Assembly (NCBI RefSeq): GCF_014529535.1
Contig: NW_023503616.1
Location: 5,752,584-5,816,583, forward strand
Length of the DNA stretch: 64,000 nt
From: Bradysia coprophila
Taxonomy: Eukaryota; Arthropoda; Insecta; Diptera; Sciaridae
Direction of reading: 5' to 3'
Both the position numbers and the translations under genes were made by a program. This document shows positions 13,069 to 25,604 of this stretch, one piece after another (within the stretch, counting starts at the first letter, position 1; each line of letters begins with the position of its first letter). The notes beneath the pieces were generated by a model. It did not search any database. It had not been told where the DNA came from and saw only the letters and a program-made list of their open reading frames with translations.

Positions 13069-13236
13069 CTTCAATTCCCGGGAAATGCTCTTGGTATGCT
13101 TCCGCGGAATGGCCTTTAGCGCAACGGATTCATTTTCTTTAAATCCATTACGTCCTTTCACATTAACTCCTAAATAAACTTTCCCATAACCCCCTTCACC
13201 CAACGACGAAATTACTTTAAAATCACTTAATTGCAT
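13069..13236 (-). CDS. isolated protein-kinase first exon inside a mobile element
   Basis: A 56-codon phase-0 exon beginning MQLSDFKVISSLGEGGYG. It shows the kinase glycine loop GEGGYGKVYLG, the ATP-binding Lys in VALKAI about 20 residues later, and a helix C start KSISREL. It ends at a consensus donor (AAG|GTAAGT). No further kinase exon (HRD, DFG, APE) can be seen downstream towards 10000, where the DNA is only repeats. It is either a host exon captured by the element at 9959-15217 or the stranded 5' end of a kinase gene. The loop and start resemble Ser/Thr kinases; a closer family call is not justified. Confidence 0.6.
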
Positions 13237-13784
13237 TTTTAGCACAATGAATATAAATCCGAATTTAATAAAATTCACAGAATATAATCCCAGGATTATT
13301 ATTATTATTATATTATTATATTTATGTCCCAGAATATAATCACAACTTTCAAAATTAGAATTATGTCACAGACTGGCAACAGACTTATTTGTGTCGCACA
13401 GAGATACGAGATCTTCGGTAGTAACTATAAGAATGAACAGTCATGGTAGTTATGCTTACGTCATGACTTGCTGCGATTATGTCTCGATTTATGCCAGTGG
13501 ACGTGATTACTGCGATTGCTGCGACTTTGTCGCATGTATTGATCATTCGTTATAGTTTCATTTTTTTATTTTCACGATTATGAAAATCCATTGAAAGAAG
13601 GAAATTTGATTTTTTATAAGATTAAAAATAACTTTTCTATATAATTTAAAGTAAATTGTGGGGATCATTTTGATGAATATTTTTAGATCCGAACGAAGTG
13701 TATTTTGTATTTCAATTATCAATTATCAATTATCATCAATTAACAAATATCACCATAACATTTCAAACACTCTCATTTTCTGGG

Positions 13785-14100
13785 ATAACTTCCGAATCCT
13801 TGGTCACATATAGCTCATCTTCGAACTTGACCTCAAGATTTTCATTCCACACATTTTAAAAAAAGTTTCATCCAAATCGATTGATTTTTACTCAAGTTAT
13901 CTTGCTCGCAAGAAAAAAAATTTCAGACATTTAACGTTTTTTCATACATTTTCTGGGATAACTTCCGAATCCTTGGTCAGATATAGCTCATCTTCGAACT
14001 TGACCTCAAGATTTTCATTCCACACATTTTAAAAAAAGTTTCATCCAAATCGATTGATTTTTACTCGAGTTATCTTGCTCGCAAGCAGAAAATTTTACAG
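13785..14100. repeat. direct duplication, about 166 bp unit, two copies
   Basis: The block from ttctgggataacttccgaat through tcgattgatttttactc is present twice with few differences. Related single units occur at 11500-12420 and, inverted, at 43411-43680. Confidence 0.8.
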
Positions 14101-15217
14101 ATATTTAAACGTTTTTTCTAACATTTTTCATACAGTTCCATTTTCACATCATCATCATCATCATAGTGTAGACATTTTTCGGACATTTTTCGGCTATTTT
14201 CCGGCGTAAGACCCTTGACTTTCAGTCAAGGGAATAAACATTTTACTAATAAATATGCTAGTATATAGCTCAAAAGAACTATCTTCACCGTTATATAGCT
14301 CAATATAGCTGTATATATTTATAAATAGATATCCATATTTGGGATGCTTGAAACACCCCACACACATAACCAATCACTTCCCACTGATCAGTAACTTTGT
14401 AAGTATAATTTTCACCGATTTCTATTGTTTTTACAAAAATCCAAAATGGCGGCCGACGGCCATTTTGTTAGGAGGTGGAAATTAGTACAGCTGCTTTACA
14501 TTCAATAATACCTTTAAAACAAAAAAAAAATTCATGAAATTCGGTCAAAGTTTACTCGATATATTAACAAAAAACACCACGTTCACTGTACGGCCGAATA
14601 GCCACATATAAGCTCACTCCAAGAGACCTAGCTCACGCTTCTGTAAACCGAATTCCATGAACTTTTTTTCCCTGGTTGGTACGGTCAATACCTATCTAAT
14701 AAAGCAAAATCCATCGAAATCCGTTCAAATTTGGCCAACCTACAAGCAAAAACGGCTTGCCACCCTGTACCTAGTTCACTCCAAGGGGTCTAACTAACGA
14801 GTCGATCATCTGATTTCCATAAACTTTTTTTTTGTCGATCGGTATTGTAAATACCTTTTATTTGACGTATCACTTACATGTTTAGCCTTTGAATGGCCGC
14901 AGATATCTTCGGAAAACGTTAAATCAGTTATGGTGCCCCAGCTCGGGAGGGGTCGACCCAAAATTGCCCATCTTCGAACTTAGCCTCACTATTTCGACTA
15001 TATTTCAGGGAAAAAAAAAATTTGAAATCGGATTTGATTTACTCAAGATATCGACGTGACAGACGGACGGACCGACGGACAGACAAAATTTTTATTGCGG
15101 ATTCGTTATCTATGAACATAGGCAAACACTTTGCCCTTACCGTCCGCTTCGAATTCCATCAATTACACACGGCATCGTAATCCTATTAGCCCCTTCGTAC
15201 TTCGTACGGGGCTAAAA

Positions 15218-15619
15218 AGTGATCAATTTTGCTGAATATAGTTGGTATTTTCACTATAAATTGATTTAGAAAAAGTGACCGAATAGTGAACAAAAACCAA
15301 CTCTAAATCGTCAATTTGAAGCACATACTTTCACTTTCTAGTGAGAAAAGTAAAAGTAGACTACTGTCCAACTAAGTTGTTGGAAACGTGAGGAGGGATT
15401 AAATAACTTACATAATTGTGCGGAAATCGTTGTTTTGACTCGTGTGACTCCACGCTCTTCAAAATTAGTTATTTGTGTGTCTGTTTTGGACGATTGTTTT
15501 TAGGCAATTTCGCGAGTTGCGAAAGTGCCTCAAATCAATCTTGCCTTCGGCGCGGGCATCACCTCTCGCACACGGTTGATTTTTTTTCTTTTGCCCCTTG
15601 TCATTCAATGTACTATGGA
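15218..15619. other. no gene seen
   Basis: Unique-looking DNA between the end of the large element and the start of the duplicated upstream block. No coding signal. Confidence 0.35.
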
Positions 15620-17090
15620 CAAATAAATGAGAATTTTCGAAAGTTTGGTTTTGCTTGAAAGAGAAAACTTTTCGTAAGCTTCAAATTACTGAATTGTTTC
15701 TACAATCTATTGATTTGAAGTTTTACTATTAGCCAAAGTGTTGTGTGATAATTCTTTTGTACGCATATGCACTGTACAGTCCTAAGTACATACAATTTAA
15801 TAATTATTTTGTAAACCAGAATATTTCGATAATATTACCTTTAATATCGGCACGCTTTTATGTGTCTCACTAACATTGGGTGGGAAAGTGGTTCTAGGTT
15901 GCGTCCACAATATTTTATGTGAGCGTAGGGAGCAATTTAGTTTTTTCATTTGAACGTAGATAGAACACAAGTTAAAATTTAAAATTATACCTTGACTACA
16001 CACGAATACTATCGCGTATGAATGAAAAATTCTGTTCAAAAGTGAAGCAATTTCTGTTCTTCCTTCCCGTATAGATGATAGACTCGCTGTTTTTATCGGT
16101 TTATTTTTAGTGATTGTTGAGCGGTTTTTTACATATATTTTTTCGGAAATGTTTGATAATGCGTTGATAATTGCATTTTTACATGTGTTATTTGAAATTT
16201 GTCCGAATGAAAGAACCTTTGAACAAACCTCATTAATTGGCCGCTTAAAATTTAGTTAGTGACTATATCATCGCAGGTATTTCCGATTGTAGTTTTAGTT
16301 CTATTGTCAAGTTATCGAGTCACTGAATATAAAACTTCGGTATTTGAACTATTGCACATACAAAAGATAAAATAAATCCACTTTTTCTAATCATTTAGTG
16401 AAACACTATCCTAATGATGGTTCCAAACGTCCATTTCATCATCAAAACTACCCCTAATTATTACCCTTATGGCTTTCCACAAATTTGTTTAATAAAGAAC
16501 AATAGTCCTCCACACGTAACGAAAATGATAACAAAAAACCTTTCATTATGTCAATTATTTCCCTATTGATCACTTCCATTTTTATATGGTTCAATTCAAG
16601 GTGAGTATGAGTGCGTCATCTACCTGGTCAAGGTGCATTGATATCGACGAAGAGTAATGGTTTTTTTTATTCACACAGAGGAATTATGTTAAATTTACTT
16701 CATGGTTAAAAAGCTTGTCCTTGCGCGTCTGGGCGGCTTATCATATGCCCTTTCCCCTGTTTATGAGAATGTGTGACATCACCAATTGCCATTGACATTG
16801 TAGTGCCTCATAGATCTTTTAGGTACAGCTGGTGAGTAAAGGTCAATAGCTAAAAATTCTCATCTGTAATTTGTTGATAGGAGAAGCACAATGGATCATG
16901 GATCAAGTGGTTGAAAATGTTCCACCGCGTTCAGAACATACCACTAAAGAAAAAATTATAAAAATCATAACAAGGTGTGGATCGGTTTCTAAAAAATTTA
17001 TTTTGTCATTTATTTGTAACTTGTAGTCAGACAAACTATATTCGTTCATCGAGGGTTATTTATTCGTTTCATTGATCAGCCTGATTAAGT
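15620..17090. repeat. second copy of the protease-homolog upstream region
   Basis: Homolog of 1621-3350. It ends less than 100 bp before the stop codon of copy C, as expected for head-to-tail tandem genes in which this was the promoter region of the lost copy B. Confidence 0.75.
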
Positions 17091-17148
17091 ACCTTTCGAT
17101 TACTTTGAAATTGTTGCGTCCGTACGAAGAATGTTCTCATCAATGAAC

Positions 17149-18940
17149 TTATGATGCAACTGTAGTTTGAATCCACGGAACAAATGACGCTATGTTGACA
17201 TACACTCCAGGAACATTAGTTGTGCCGCATCCTATTCCCCAAGCGACCAAGCCTGAAAAATCAGAAGAGGTTAGAGTTTTCATGCGAAGATTTCTTTTGT
17301 GTTATATAAATTGTTATTACCAGCGACGAACCATCGATTGCCTATTGTGCAAACTAGGGGACTTCCGCCGTCACCAGTGCTGGAAATAAATTTATTTCAT
17401 TATCTTCATTGCATGGAAAATTTGTACTCTGACTTACCACGCATCCTTTCCTGCTTCTCCCCCAGCGCAAATGAAGCTGGTAGTATCAAATACGAACCTC
17501 GGCCCTAACCTGGTAGCAGCTAGTTGAGTTTGACACTGTGCCGGCTGTAGAATAGGAACGTCAACTTGTTTCTGTATAGTCTGGAAGCTTCCGGTCGTGA
17601 AATCATTTCGACCCCATCCGGATACAAAACATCTTGAAGAGAGTTGAAATTAAAATTGAGATTTTAATGATCTGCTCTTCAGCAATTTACCTCGTTCCGG
17701 CAAACGATGTTGAAGGCAAACAACCAGTCGCAATAGCAGGACTATTTCCTAACGGTACAGCTGTAGCCAATCTTAAAATGGCCACATCGTTCTTTAAATT
17801 GCCAGAATTGTAGTTTGGATGTAGAAAAATTCTGCTCACAATAAATTCCTGTGCTGGAATAGGCTCCGTTGCAGCAGCTAAATACAAATTAAGCTAATTC
17901 TAATTACATGGATTTTAAACCATTTACCACATTATTACTGACCGGCATTCCATTCCCCCATTCTTACTTTAAGGGTCGTAGGAGCATTTCTGAAATTTAA
18001 TGTTTAAGAGCATACACAACTACGAAAATAGTTTTCCAAACTTACACATACTGTGCTGCTCTGTGAGCAACGGTCAAAACATTTAAATTATTTAATAAGA
18101 CTCCAGATGCTACGTAAACATCGCCTGGGCCCAGCAATACCGCTTGCCATGGATATGATCCATATGGAGCTTGTCCCGCACCAGGGGCCGGTGCTTAGAA
18201 ATAAATATATCGTTCAGAAATTCAAGATAATCATTTCAAACGACTTTACCTCCAACAACAGGAGGATATCTAACGCCGCATTGATATGGCCCAGGCTGAC
18301 AACATAGTACTAAACCTGCTGAGCATGATGTTATTGTAGAAGTAATTGGAAGTGTTGTAATAGCAGGAGTAACGCCTGACTGTAATTAAATCGAGAATTG
18401 AACGAGATTTCGTTGCTTATTTTCAGAAAGAGCAGAACTTTTCAAATGCATGAATGAATGCAGTGGGACTTAGTTAAAAAAATATGGACGACATTTTGTT
18501 AACTTACAACTCCAGTATTGACAATACGGATATCGATAATTCCAGACCCGTCAAGACTACCAGTTGGTGTACATTGTCCAGTTGGAACACAAATGCAGGT
18601 TTGACCAGTAGTTGGTGTAACAATATTTACTATTGGGGTTCCTACACCTGGTGTTACTGTCGGAATCGTTGCCGGTAGACTTGGAAATCCGGGAAGTGTG
18701 CTTAAGGTTGTTCCCTGTCGCCCTAAATGGTTTTGAATCATTGCGACACTCAAAAAAAACCGAGTCATATATGAATTTACCATCTAAACCTGGTAAGGTA
18801 TCACCATTATCTGCCGGAACAGGCTGAGGCAGACTGTCAGGAAAGTTGACTTGTGCATGTACTGTCAGTATTACGTCTGACAGCCTTGTCAGTACGGTTA
18901 AGTAGACAAGGAACCGTAGATGAGTATCGTAGCTAAACAT
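17149..18940 (-). CDS. clip-domain serine protease homolog, copy C (complete)
   Basis: Nine exons: 18781-18940, 18508-18722, 18250-18379, 18046-18193, 17943-17989, 17701-17877, 17438-17632, 17321-17379 and 17149-17252. Order: signal peptide from [14 protein letters not shown], linker, [12 protein letters not shown] and [10 protein letters not shown], clip-like end [15 protein letters not shown], then the protease domain with [39 protein letters not shown] and C-terminal [15 protein letters not shown]. The catalytic His (TVAHR) and Asp (NDVAIL) are kept, but the Ser motif is GDGGSPLVC, so Ser is Gly and proteolysis is lost. This is the PPAF-II / masquerade-like pattern, whose known members are haemolymph cofactors of prophenoloxidase activation. 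A 5'UTR intron ends directly at the ATG. Residues upstream of this ATG are in frame but lie in the spliced leader. Confidence 0.92.
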
Positions 18941-21640
18941 CTGTACGAAATTTAGATAATTTGAATAATTTTCCACTAGATTTTTATAATTATATAGATT
19001 GGTTGTGTTTTGAACTCTTCGATTTTTTAAGTGAAAAGCTATAATTTGAAAAAACGTTAAAAAGTTTCTTAATGTTAGGACATTCTATATTTTACAGTTT
19101 GGTAACGGGCCATTAGCTCTTATGTTGATTTTATCGTAGTATCGGGACATTTTTCAAAATCGACTTTCGAAGACATTTTCACTAATGTGCGTCACGATAC
19201 AAAAACAGCAAAGTCTACAATCTGTCGCACAAGCTATAAATATTATTCTAATGTCTTAGGTTTATAACACTTTTAGTCAACGCTGGCATCTCATGAACCA
19301 TTTCATTTTTCGGCTGAATTTTTGTTTATTTATTTTTTTCACACGAAAAACTAACATTTTCTTAATATGTATCGTCTTCAGTTTTCATCAAATCATTAAT
19401 CTAGGTATGTACTACATGCAATCACATTAAATACCACAAAAATATTCACCTTATTTTTGAAGCAGTTAGAACAAATATAACAAATTTATCCTGGTTGCCG
19501 TTATTCAATTGAAATATTATATCCACAAAGTCGCTGTTAAACGTGAAAATGTAATTCTATTTTCCGGTTCGATTCAAATTAAACTGAAACCATAATGCTC
19601 ATAGCATAACATTTTATATACGCGATTCGTTGATCTTTTTTTTAAACCTATACTAATTTATCTAAAATTATTGCACGTTTTATTGAATTACATTGTTATT
19701 TTACATATTTTTTATGTAATTTTTTTTAAAAACTATTTAGATGAGTTATAAAATTTGAATTGTTCGCATTTTGTCCGTAAGTATGTTAAGTTCGTCTAAA
19801 TTACATGATATTGTCACCTTCAACGCTATATATGTAAATCGGCCAAAATGATTCACTAATTGACCATTAGAAATTGACATCGGTTATATCCCACTAATGC
19901 AAAGCTTAATATTAATGAATTTGAAAATTTTCTCGGAAAATCATGAATTTGTATTAAAAACTCATAAAATCTGTTTATTCTTAACTTTGTAAGTTAACCT
20001 TTCAAAAACGGCATTTGTGTCGTGACACAATCGTTACATCTAATACTTCTTTTGTTAAGTGTAACGTTACGAGATTTTCGTATTGCCTACAAATATTATA
20101 ACAAGACTCTGACTAGAACTTGTGTGCCCTACTTCAGTCATCATTGTAGACAACAGGTGTTGATGAGCAATGGCTTTGTAGTTAGTTTTCAAACACTGAT
20201 AAAACTGAAAGTACTGTACCGGGGTAATTATGGGTAATGAGGAATCTCGCGCCGGCATAATTCACATTCTATCACAAAGTGACATTTTCCCAAGGAAGAA
20301 ACTACACGACCATGTACTGGTGACCAATAAAAGTAAACCGTCAATAAATGCCCCAAGAGACGCCAATGGAAGTAGATGTGTGACTGGCTTGCGTTACTGC
20401 TGCTTCTTGCGTAGACTTTTAAATTTATACGAAAAAGCGGATACCAATACATACGTGTGGGACGAATGTGGAATGTGGAATATATGTATAAAGATTGTAC
20501 GAAAGACACACAAAATTATACACATTCCACGAACGACCCATTACTTGTAAGTCACAGTCGTGTAAAACGTAATCGTCCCACACCATTCGTATTTTTGAGT
20601 TAGGAGTTAGCTAAAAATTCCAACTCAAAGTTTATTAAAGACACAGACTAGTAATGATTCGAACCACTGATAACTCACGATTAAAAATCGCAGTTTTCCC
20701 AAATTCATGGAAAATAAGTTGAGCCCAAAAAACCAATAAATTTTCTTCTATGTTAACAATGTAATCTTTGTGAGCCCAAAGTTTCATTAATTTAATTTGA
20801 TTTGATATCATAAAATAACAGGAGAACTTTCGACTGACTTTGAGTAAGTCCAAAGTCTGAGAAAATTTAATTTATTTGTAAAAATAAAAACTTCTGCTAA
20901 ATGTTTTTGATTAAATGTTAAAAGTAGTTTCAGTCAGAGTACCAGTGATTGACTAAAAAATATAAAAAAATTCACGAAAACATTTTCAAATCGATTTCAT
21001 ATTGTTTAGTTGTTTAGAGGATTAGTAATACAATAAAAATTCGTACTTTTCAAGACCCATTCCGGTCTAATGATTTGAATAAACACTCAGGAAAGTCAGA
21101 TGTTGCTTACCATTAGCAATCATCTCAGCATCTCAGTAATCAAAAAATTGTTTCATTGCTGCAACTTTTATTAAAAATAAAGTACACAATTACCTATATA
21201 CAATCGTAACTTCTACCTTAATTTACAAAGATCTAGACATTTTTTTAGCACTTTTGGTATTGGCCCGCTAGAGATATAGTATCCCCTTTTGCTCGAAAAG
21301 TATAATTTTTATATAAAAATAGTTTGCCGATTTCCTCTCAGAGATTCGATCTTCTTTTTAAGTACAAAATTTTGTAAAATTTCAGTTCATAATTTAAAAC
21401 ATGTTTTCTAACTACTTAATATTCCTATTGATGAAGTGATGCTCATATTAAACATTCGTATTGCTTGTCCGTTAAAAATAAATTGAAGAAAAATTATGCC
21501 ATTGTCCAGGCAGTGCAATGAACTTAAATTTGATATACACCTCAATGGTAGTTAACAGGTTTGGAATTTTGTGCAAATAATATAGTTTACGTGTTACGGC
21601 ATGTTTCATTTTCATTGCCTAATCACGTAAAGCATTGTAC
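18941..21640. other. gene-free intergenic DNA
   Basis: Very AT-rich. The only segment of higher GC is 20220-20570, which is open on both strands for about 100 codons (see rejected items). No family-level similarity recognised. Confidence 0.4.
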
Positions 21641-21643
21641 TTA

Positions 21644-21695
21644 CGAGGTTCCAAGTTGTTATAATAAATAAATAAATAAACAACTTGGAACCTCG
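21644..21695. repeat. perfect hairpin, 17 bp stem, AATA-rich loop
   Basis: cgaggttccaagttgtt (21644-21660) pairs perfectly with aacaacttggaacctcg (21679-21695). The 18 bp loop is a short AATA microsatellite. Confidence 0.85.
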
Positions 21696-21782
21696 GAAGT
21701 AATATACTATTACTTTACTAGGAAGGTAATGTGGCCTTTCCCTTTACCTCGGTCGTAAAGAAAAAAAGTATATTGCACTCGG

Positions 21783-21880
21783 GAAATAATTCGATATCTC
21801 GTATCACAATGAGAAAAATTACCTCGGGCTGAAGCCCTCGGATCCTTTTACTCCTCTGAATACGAGATATGAAATTACTT
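21783..21880. mobile_element. foldback element, family 2
   Basis: The arms read towards a centre cctcgggctgaagccctcgg. The outer arms carry gatatctcgtatcac and its partner tacgagatat. The copy at 31944-32045 shares both arm and centre. Flanking ttactt/tagtaa blocks suggest the full element extends somewhat further. Confidence 0.75.
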
Positions 21881-23188
21881 CCCCGGTACAGTAATCCACT
21901 ATTATCAGTCGACTTATGAAACCTAAAAATTGGAAACCAGTTCACAGCATATTTAATATAGTAAGATGACTCGTAGTTTCCAAATTTGTAAGTCGAGTTA
22001 GACAAGAATAGACTTGGAATCGATTGTTACATGCATTGTAATTTTGTTATCAACAGAAATTGTCCGCTCTTACAAATTCATTGAGAAACATTTCTCTTAA
22101 AACGTTGTGCCTAAATGTTAATGTCTCTTCAATTAAAAAGAATTTTTGATTTCTTCGAAACGAGAAATGAAGCACTACAAATATGACACACATTTTACTT
22201 CTCGCGCTCTTCAATACTAAATCTATTACTTTGTAAATGTAACAATGTTTTCAGATTTACTATACAACAATCCGTTCGAGACGCTGTATTTATTCTTCGA
22301 TAACTTTACAATAACAATTTACAATTTTTCATTCAAATAGACCGAGGACGCACACATGTACATCGGCTCATTAGGCCGCAGTTTGAAGCATATGCTAAAT
22401 TGACCATTGTGCCAGACAACTCAGGACTCAGGTTTTCAAATTTTCGTCTGGCACGACGGCCTTCAAACAAAACCGTTACTTTTACTTGTCATTTTGGGAC
22501 CTTTATTTTGACATTAATTTGAGTTTTCTACGATGTCGGTCGAGATATACTATGCCAACATTCGATAGGATCCTCTCAGGACTTCAAAATAAAAGTCGTA
22601 GAACGAATGTTGACTCTCGGTATAGAAGAATTTGATTTGCTCTACGTATGCATCGTGTTGAGAATGTAAGTGGTCAATTATGACGCATACAACGACTTTT
22701 ATGATTTTAAAATAATTTTTTTCCGAATTCGTTAGAATTCATAAATAAATCAGCCTGGCCTCTTAACAATTCAAATTTGTATTTGAAAAACATGTTTGCC
22801 TTTCGAGTAAAATTATTGTCGTAACAATTATGACTATTTGGCAGCACAGTTCTATTTTTACATCGGAAATAATTGATAAATTGTCGATGAAGATTGAAAT
22901 AAAATAAAAACCGGAAAGTCTTTGAATTATGCAGGCGGCTATGAAGACTATATCTACACCATACGATAATAAACCGCAAAAAGTTGATAGAATAGACACA
23001 ATAGAGTGTCATATTGTGGATCAATAGCTTCGCGTTCACTTCATTTACTTACAGGTATAATTGACGGTTTAAATTATTTAAATTTCTAACTACACATCCA
23101 ATGCAACGATTCATTCTTTCATTATAAAATATCGCAACCACAAATTCTCAACACTTACTTTAAATACTTTCTCACCTTCCCCGTCCAA
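21881..23188. other. gene-free intergenic DNA
   Basis: No supported gene. A few open frames near 22700-23040 are AT-rich with hydrophobic runs and no recognisable family. Confidence 0.4.
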
Positions 23189-24317
23189 TCACAATACTTT
23201 CCTATCTCTGAAAAGCGAATCGTAACTGGGAGGATTATCGTCGTCTAATGGCGGTGCACCTGATGCTAATTCCGGAGTAGCAGGTATGCGAATCGTCTGG
23301 AATTCCATATCAGGTCTCGACGTCGCTGAACGACTGCTAGCATTTGGATTATTGGTCTGATTGTCATTCCAACAATGTCGAAATTTGAAGCAATACCAGC
23401 ACGTCACGATACCAAACATGACCATAAACAACGATGTCAATGCACTGATAGCAAGGACATGTGAACTGGGTGCTTGATAAATTGGTTTGACCTTACAGTG
23501 TTCAGCCAGTGAAGGTTCGTCTAGGCAACCGGGCGGCGGGCAATTTAAAACCGTGTCATTTTCGAAAATATTGGCAATGCACTTGTTCGGTTGACATTCC
23601 AAGGTATTCCTGCTACAATCTAGTGGAATTGGTAAATGGAAATTATAAATCTGAATTGACCATGCCGATATCGTTCACCAATTACCGTCGTACGATGTAA
23701 AACTCAACTCAATACCAAGCTCCTTACCAGCCTCTAATGTCACATACCGACTTATGTAAATAATAACTTTCATAGTACCGCCTGGTGCTTCGAAGAAATT
23801 GCTCACATCATACACTTCGTCATCATCCATTGTGCCGCACATTTTTGGACTTTTTTGAACTATTCCACTGCCCACTTCAAACGCCACATAGTCGATGCAC
23901 TCATTAGGACCTTTCCGCCGTAAATTCATTCCACGAATTGAGGCGAAAATTCCACGCGAAGCTTCATGACGGGACGTTTTCGCGATCACCTTAAAGTCGC
24001 AATATTCGACTGATTTATAGGTTTTGTCATCCCAACGCTGAGAAATTACAGCTGCCGATAAATCATTTGACGTTTCCAGTTCCACATTCGGCTTGTCGTC
24101 AAGGATAGTGTCTATGAGCGCTTTAAATTTGCTGGATGTGCACAATTTGTTGAATTTGTCTAAAGTAAACAAACATAATTTGGATATTTTCCACACATAA
24201 TGTATCTCTTTCCATCAGACTAAAAAATTCAGACAAACAACGAAACTTACATGATTTGTACGATACAGCGATGTGCAGTTGCAGTACGAAGATTAAAAGT
24301 CTAAATTTGAAATCCAT
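23189..24317 (-). CDS. single-pass membrane protein with CUB-like and LDLa-like ectodomain and PPxY tail
   Basis: Three exons, 24251-24317, 23686-24159 and 23189-23619, joining in frame to 323 aa. The order is a signal peptide (MDFKFRLLIFVLQLHIAVSY), a roughly 150-residue CUB-like beta-rich domain with ECIDYVAFEVG, MCGTMDDDEVYD and VIIYISRY, then a Cys-rich LDLa-like module from DCSRNTLECQPNKC to LAEHC. A transmembrane helix follows (about residues 233-260, HVLAISALTSLFMVMFGIVT) and then a cytoplasmic tail of about 65 residues containing PPSYDSLF. PPSY could bind WW domains. The domain calls come from spacing of Cys and hydrophobic residues and not from a search. The architecture fits a family of insect CUB/LDLa membrane proteins of unknown function; I do not recognise a named gene. 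Confidence 0.8.
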
Positions 24318-25168
24318 TTTATTTTTAGAAATAAAAACACACAAAAAATCTAACTAATATTTGACATAAGATCAAAATTAAATTCAAAATAAATTTCTAT
24401 TAGCCATTGTTGACTAAATAATTATTGATAATTTGTCTCTGTCTTCTTTTCTATATTATTCAGTTGTGCGTATTGTATGATGACAGCATCTTGAGTACGA
24501 GTGACACTCACACACAAACAATTAAAATTGAAAATTTGGTGTTACCGAGTGCACGTACTCAATGTATACTTAGTTAGGTACTCAAGACGATCGCGGAATA
24601 GAATATTTAAATTTTTGGCTCAATTTTTGTTAATTTTTATGGAATTATCGGAATCCCAATTTTTTAAACTTTTAGATGACACAATTTTGACGACAATTAC
24701 AAGGAATGAATTTTTTGTTGAAGGGCCTACATTCGGAGGTTTTTTTCTGAACTGTATTTTCGCTGCTATCTTTTCACAAAAACAAATGTATTTTTTATTG
24801 AAAGCAAACTCATTCGTAGTCGTTATTGTCGTCTTACATTTTTCAAAAATGATTTTTGAAAAAAAAGTAACAGCGAAGATACAGCACGATACGTCCGAAG
24901 TATCAATGCCTCTAAAGTTTGCTCATATACTACGCTGAAAATGTCATCCACATCTGAAGAGAAAGGTCTGAGAATATACAAATCTCGCCAGAATAGATGA
25001 AGGTTAGCTCGCATAGTATCTTTTTTATGTAGATGGTGTAATGTACAAATGCATGTTGCCAACTTGTAAAAATAAAAATTCAAAACTCACTGCCGATCGG
25101 TGGCGAGCTCGACGAACGAATAATGAGAGAAAAAATTCCTTACACTATTGTCATCAGACATAATATTA
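24318..25168. other. upstream flank of the CUB gene, no gene seen
   Basis: AT-rich with no recognised coding segment. Confidence 0.35.
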
Positions 25169-25364
25169 AGGCTTTTTGAGTCGAGGAAATAAGGTTAATC
25201 ACACCGCACACATGAAATAGTTATTTGTTTACCGATGCAAGAAAATGGGAAATTTGCTCGCGAATCGCTCGAGATGGAGTTTCATTTTTTTTTGCAGAGG
25301 TAAACAAATAACTATTTCATGTGTGCGGTTACGTGATTAACCTTATTTCCTCGACTCAAAAGGC
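25169..25364. mobile_element. foldback MITE with about 64 bp inverted repeats
   Basis: The left arm starts ggctttttgagtcgaggaaa and runs to tagttatttgtttacc. The right arm is its complement with one small insertion near the gtgtgcggtta block. The unpaired centre is about 65 bp. Confidence 0.85.
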
Positions 25365-25604
25365 CCTAATTTATAACAGAACCTTTCGTCCTTTCATATA
25401 TGTGAAGTGTAGGAGTGGACGTAATGGTAAAACAGCTGAAGCAAACTTATACATAAATCTATGCAAAGATCTCATCGCTTATTTTATCAATGCTGTCACT
25501 AACAACTTACTTCAATTAGTCGGGAAACAGCGACTTTTTATAATTTATTTTGACAAAAATACTTATTTTAAGAAAATAATTCTTCTACAACATATGAAAC
25601 AAGG

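Larger units (their letters stand above)
9959..15217. mobile_element. large repeat-rich nonautonomous element with AGCCCCGTACGA-type ends, copy 1
   Basis: Begins GTCAGAACAGTCGGAGCG then gagccccgtacgaa, and ends ttcgtacggggctaa, a short terminal inverted repeat. The element at 25605-27315 has the same two ends, including a ttgcgcatagcgcaattacg palindrome near the start and a gacggacgg run followed by attgcggattcgt near the end. Inside copy 1 are a 135 bp tandem array (10560-11150), several cttgactttcagtcaaggg palindromes (near 12120, 12510 and 14220), a 30 bp palindromic array (12825-13020) and a kinase exon (13069-13236). I see no transposase. The superfamily is not identified. Confidence 0.65.

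Noticed and set aside
20230-20550. Open frame of 106 codons starting MGNEESRAG, with an overlapping minus-strand frame of similar length
   Set aside because: GC is slightly higher here and the start resembles a myristoylation site, but there is no domain, no splice partner and both strands are open. Not enough to call a gene.
22707-23039. Two overlapping hydrophobic minus-strand frames
   Set aside because: AT-rich sequence produces hydrophobic runs by chance; no family, signal or splice support.
24501-24938. 145-codon plus-strand frame
   Set aside because: Composition is dominated by Phe, Ile, Lys and Leu from AT-rich DNA; no recognisable motif.
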